From positions 46,051 through 110,050 of the forward strand of contig OENT01000156.1 of the NCBI GenBank assembly GCA_900239685.1: 64,000 nucleotides of DNA, in the 5' to 3' direction. Source of the DNA: Rotaria macrura (Eukaryota; Rotifera; Eurotatoria; Philodinida; Philodinidae). Positions 60,487 through 64,000 of the stretch are shown here, one piece after another (position 1 is the stretch's first letter; every line of letters begins with the position of its first letter). The notes below the pieces were generated by a model, which searched no databases, was not told the origin of the DNA, and saw only the letters and a list, made by a program, of their open reading frames with translations. Made by a program: the position numbers and the translations under genes.

Positions 60487-63189
60487 TTTCAATTGACTGA
60501 TTGTATTCTAAAGTAAAAGACAAACACAAAGAGCTATTTAAATCATCTTATATTCACAATTGTAAATAGTACTATTTGTGTAGTTGACTTTTGTGAAGTA
60601 AGAAGGAAGTGTACTACATATAATGATCAAATAATGATATGAATGACACGAAAGTGAAATGATATGAACATAATCAAAATGGCTTGTAACAAAAAAAAAA
60701 CAGGAAATGAAATCTAATTTTCGAATGGCACAAAATGATAAATAAATTTTGATAAATTTTCTCACCCCTCAACGTTTTTACATGTGTGTATAGTATTAAA
60801 GACGATACCCTATCTTTTTTATATAATAATAATGACGTCATTCGTTTTAATTACTTGCGCTCATTTATTCTATGTTATTCAAAAATTAATAGTTTCTCTT
60901 TTGTTAAATACACAATAATAGTTTTCATTTTGAACATTAAACCTGTTAGACGTTCTTATTTCTAATATATACAAATCATATACATAAATATGAATACAAA
61001 TGTATTTCAGTGGGGATACTTTACTTGTGATTATTTTTGGAAAAGAACATTTCTTAACTACCATCAATCATCAGAATACGACATTAGCTAATGTTTGCTG
61101 TCGAATTCTGTCAAGGGATGTTTCCTTCTTTCTTGCGGATGAATCTCCTATTATTAAAAAGTAGATTGCAGTTGACTAAGATACAAAATAAGCGGAAGCT
61201 GTTTTTTTATTGTTCATCCTATCGTTTGGTACGCTAGTTGAAACGAAGAACGAATGAAAAACATCGGAAACACAATAATTATTATTAAGATTTGTTTTTC
61301 GTGGTTCAACAAGCTACCATTATAATTGATCACGAGATAAAAAGGATTCTTCAGTTATTCTTTTGTTCATGATGAATAGTAGTATTATCGTAATATATGA
61401 TCAAGAAAAAAAAAGCTTACGTGAACTTTTCCTTGCTAGATGATAAAATGAAGATGAGAATGAATGTTGAAATGAGCTTCACAGAAAAAAAAGAAAGAAC
61501 CTTCTCCTACTTTTTCTCTTTTTTCTCTTGCTTAAAGATCTAGAATGATCTATGGCAAAAAGCGAAGAGAGAGAGAGAGAGAGCCAGATGTAGAGAGAAT
61601 TGTGTGATAGAAGAATAGATGATAAAACAAACCTAGCTAGTGATTTTTTAAGTATATCTTTTTATTAATTAGTTACAGAAACAAAATCACAATACATCGG
61701 AATATCACAATATCAATCATATGAACATCGATAAAAATATGTTAGAAACCGTGAAAATTTAGGCGTTTCTTGAAAAATAAGTATTGCAATAAAATATCAC
61801 ATGGAAAATATTTATTTAAGTTGCACGTATGACTCGTATAATACTCTAAAAGTTCTTCTCTACTTTCTACGTCTACATATGTTTTCTGATGAAATCTGTC
61901 GAAGATTAGATGCACCTAATCTCTAAAAGAAAATAATTAAATCTGAAAGACAGTTGACGATAAAGGAGAGGCTTATCGGCTTATTGTGTTTTGTACAAGT
62001 ATTTAAAACATGATTAATTTCATACTGTCCGATATTTTTTCTACGGCGCAGGTCATATTTAATGCGATGGAACTGTAAGAAGAACATTATTCAGTGCGCG
62101 ATATTAATTGATGATATATTTATGCCATCGATGATAATTTTCTGTCGATTAAATTATTAATTAAAAGAAATTCAACATTTGTTAACGATGGCACAAAATT
62201 TTTCAGGGAATATCACGCGTTTTTGACATTATCTCTTGATTAATATTGATTCCCAAATGATTTGAATTGAGTTTATTGATGAATAACATGCATAAACTCG
62301 AAAGAAACACATAGAAAGTATTAATTAAACATACTTCATGGTCGACGCGTTCAAATTTTGCAAAAAAGAGAAACCTTGCTTTCAAAAATATACAAATTCA
62401 ACTGCAAGTATGTAGTACAACACATTTTCCAATAGACAAACATTAACATATAATATTGATTATATTTAAAATTCAATATCACAGAATTTCGCTCGTGACA
62501 AAAAAATAAATACACTATAGCTGATTTTCTATTTCATTTCATGTTTCTGTAAATAGTATAAATACCTCTCGTTTTCCAATAGTATTTTGAAAAATTAACG
62601 CTACATTTGGTGCTTTTCATCGTGAAAAAAGAAATTTTCTCACACTACGTAGATAATGTAACTGAACTAAATAGTCAATATTCCGTTTTACGTGCAGTGA
62701 TAGCACGTAAAGAAACAAGAACGATATTGTACGTAGATATGTAAATAGAATTATTTGAGAAACAAAATGAGAAGTAAATTACACATCAAAATAATTTTTA
62801 AAATCTTGAGAATATTTTTGCAGAGAAAATTTGTTGAATTCATTATTTTTCTTTCGAATTCCAAAATAGTTCATGTGTAAGAAAAACACAGTAATAAAAT
62901 ATAGAACTACAAAAATGTTTAAGAAGCAAAGACAAACCATCGATTCAAAGAAAAAAATTGAAAAAAAATGGATAAAAAATACAATACATATAGCTTGTAA
63001 TGAAATGAAAAGCATTTGCTTTAGCAGACTCTATAAATGTAAGTATATAAATGTATATAAAACAATTATTAAAGACCTTCGATATCTTGTCATGAAAAAA
63101 ATATTATTAAAACGATTTATTACAAAAAAGCGATGAAAATAACAGAAATTTCTCTGCTTGTTTACTTCATTTTCGTTGTGATAGTTTTC
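60487..63189. other. Intergenic DNA
   Basis: About 2.7 kb between two minus-strand genes. It includes a (GA)n run near 61567-61582. Short open frames only, with no domains; presumed promoter of the cysteine-rich precursor at the left end. Confidence 0.45.
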
Positions 63190-64000
63190 TTACTCGGGAA
63201 AAGCACAGCATACAATTCTGACTCGCCCAGAGCGGCCTGTGAATGATCCTAATGCGTTTTGATTAACAGGTGGAAGAACACCCGGCTGAGAAAAACTACC
63301 GACTTGTGGTAAATTACCCAATAAGTTGAAATTAGCTCCTGGATAGTTACCAAATGATTGATGAGGAAAAGAATTGAATGACAGGTGTTGCGGATAGATA
63401 CTGGGAACCTGTGGTTGTATTTGTGGGCATGCAATCGATCCTGGTTGACTGAACCCAACATACGGCAAAATATTGAAACCACCGTACGCTGCAAGACCGG
63501 GTTGAGAGGTCGGTTGTTGATTGAAGCCGTTGTAGAGCCCTTGGCCAAATCCACCATATTGTCCACATCCACTATACAGCGATTGACCATACCCACTATA
63601 TGGTGATTGAGCATACCCGCCACATGGCAATTGACCATACGCACCGCACGGTAATTGACCATATCCACTGTATGGTGATTGAGCATACCCACCGCACGGC
63701 AATTGACCATATCCACTGTATGGTGATTGACCATACCCATTAAATGGTGATTGACCATATCCATTGTATGGTGATTGACCATACCCACTAAGTGGCGATT
63801 GACCGTATCCGCTGTATGGTGTTTGGCCATACCCATTGTATGGCAGTTGAGCATACCCACTATATGGTGATTGAGCATATCCATTGTATGGTGATTGACC
63901 ATACGCACCGCACGGCAATTGACCATATCCACTGTATGGTGATTGAGCATACGCACCGCATGGCAATTGACTATACCCACTGTATGGTGATTGAGCATAC
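63190..64000 (-). CDS. Gly/Tyr/Gln-rich protein with 8-residue tandem repeats (5' end outside window)
   Basis: The minus-strand frame is open from the right edge to a stop at 63190, so the N-terminus lies beyond the window. About 18 repeats of eight residues are visible, of two types: SPYSGYGQ (with N, A, T, L, F variants) and a cysteine-bearing LPCGAYGQ. The repeats are followed by a less regular Gln/Pro/Phe-rich region and a short basic end, [15 protein letters not shown]. Such Gly-Tyr-Gln repeats occur in extracellular structural or adhesive proteins and in prion-like RNA-binding proteins. No RNA-binding domain is visible here, and regularly spaced Cys favours a cross-linked structural or secreted protein. 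Whether a signal peptide exists cannot be seen. Confidence 0.7.
   Translation of the reverse strand, partial: YAQSPYSGYSQLPCGAYAQSPYSGYGQLPCGAYGQSPYNGYAQSPYSGYAQLPYNGYGQTPYSGYGQSPLSGYGQSPYNGYGQSPFNGYGQSPYSGYGQLPCGGYAQSPYSGYGQLPCGAYGQLPCGGYAQSPYSGYGQSLYSGCGQYGGFGQGLYNGFNQQPTSQPGLAAYGGFNILPYVGFSQPGSIACPQIQPQVPSIYPQHLSFNSFPHQSFGNYPGANFNLLGNLPQVGSFSQPGVLPPVNQNALGSFTGRSGRVRIVCCAFPE
63568..64000. repeat. 24-bp tandem repeat (coding)
   Basis: At least 18 copies of a 24-base unit (ccatacccactatatggtgattg and variants), continuing to the window edge. Unit length is a multiple of three, so other frames also stay open and give spurious long frames. Variation between copies is mostly at defined positions, which separate the two peptide repeat types. 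Confidence 0.9.

Noticed and set aside
63249..63998. 249-codon minus-strand frame of [16 protein letters not shown] repeats
   Set aside because: Shadow of the 24-bp repeat in another frame. The Gly/Tyr/Gln frame continues with a normal C-terminus past the repeats, whereas this one reads through unrelated low-quality text.
1..64000. CRISPR arrays, bacterial operons, phage genes
   Set aside because: The DNA is eukaryotic with GT-AG introns. The only regular short repeats are coding tandem units, microsatellites and foldback words.

Overview
The window is AT-rich animal nuclear DNA from a draft assembly (one ambiguous base at 11828). It uses the standard code and GT-AG introns, mostly 45-100 bp with a few of 0.5-5.4 kb. 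The best guess for the organism is a bdelloid rotifer or a close relative. That rests on low GC, compact split genes, a local burst of NR1-type nuclear receptors and frequent splice acceptors just upstream of start codons; no marker gene proves it. All gene models were spliced by hand from sequence and checked for reading-phase agreement at each junction.

Layout. 449-862 (+) is a syntaxin-like Q-SNARE motif with a C-terminal anchor. 9452-3826 (-) is a six-exon gene for a 793-residue basic low-complexity protein that I do not recognise. 9978-41543 (-) holds four paralogous nuclear receptors in the same orientation: NR-A 11641-9978, NR-B 15414-13863, NR-C 24373-17115 and NR-D 41543-38904. Each has two zinc fingers with the P-box CESCKAFFRR (NR1I/NR1J type) and a full ligand-binding domain. 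In all four the AF-2 core ends PLM(Q/K)S, with Ser where the coactivator-binding Glu is expected. NR-C carries a 5.4 kb intron with debris inside.

About 28.3-36 kb, between NR-C and NR-D, is an accessory stretch. It has a hAT-like non-autonomous element, a family of foldback elements bounded by CCCAGGT-like ends and filled with repeated near-palindromic words, a broken helical-protein gene cut up by those elements, and an inverted duplication. About 41.6-49.3 kb is gene-poor.

On the right, on the + strand, an ARL14EP-like gene (49377-51660) sits 200 bp upstream of a forkhead gene of FoxJ2/3 type (51861-53268). A 757 bp inverted duplication follows (54037-54793), then a small membrane protein (56264-56533) and an intronless CYTH-like protein (57013-57639). 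On the - strand are a secreted eight-cysteine precursor with an RKKR cleavage site (60486-59860) and, cut by the right edge, a Gly/Tyr/Gln protein with an 8-residue repeat (63190-64000).

There is no sign of an operon-like pathway. The coherent theme is expansion of one receptor family beside a patch of mobile and decaying DNA.
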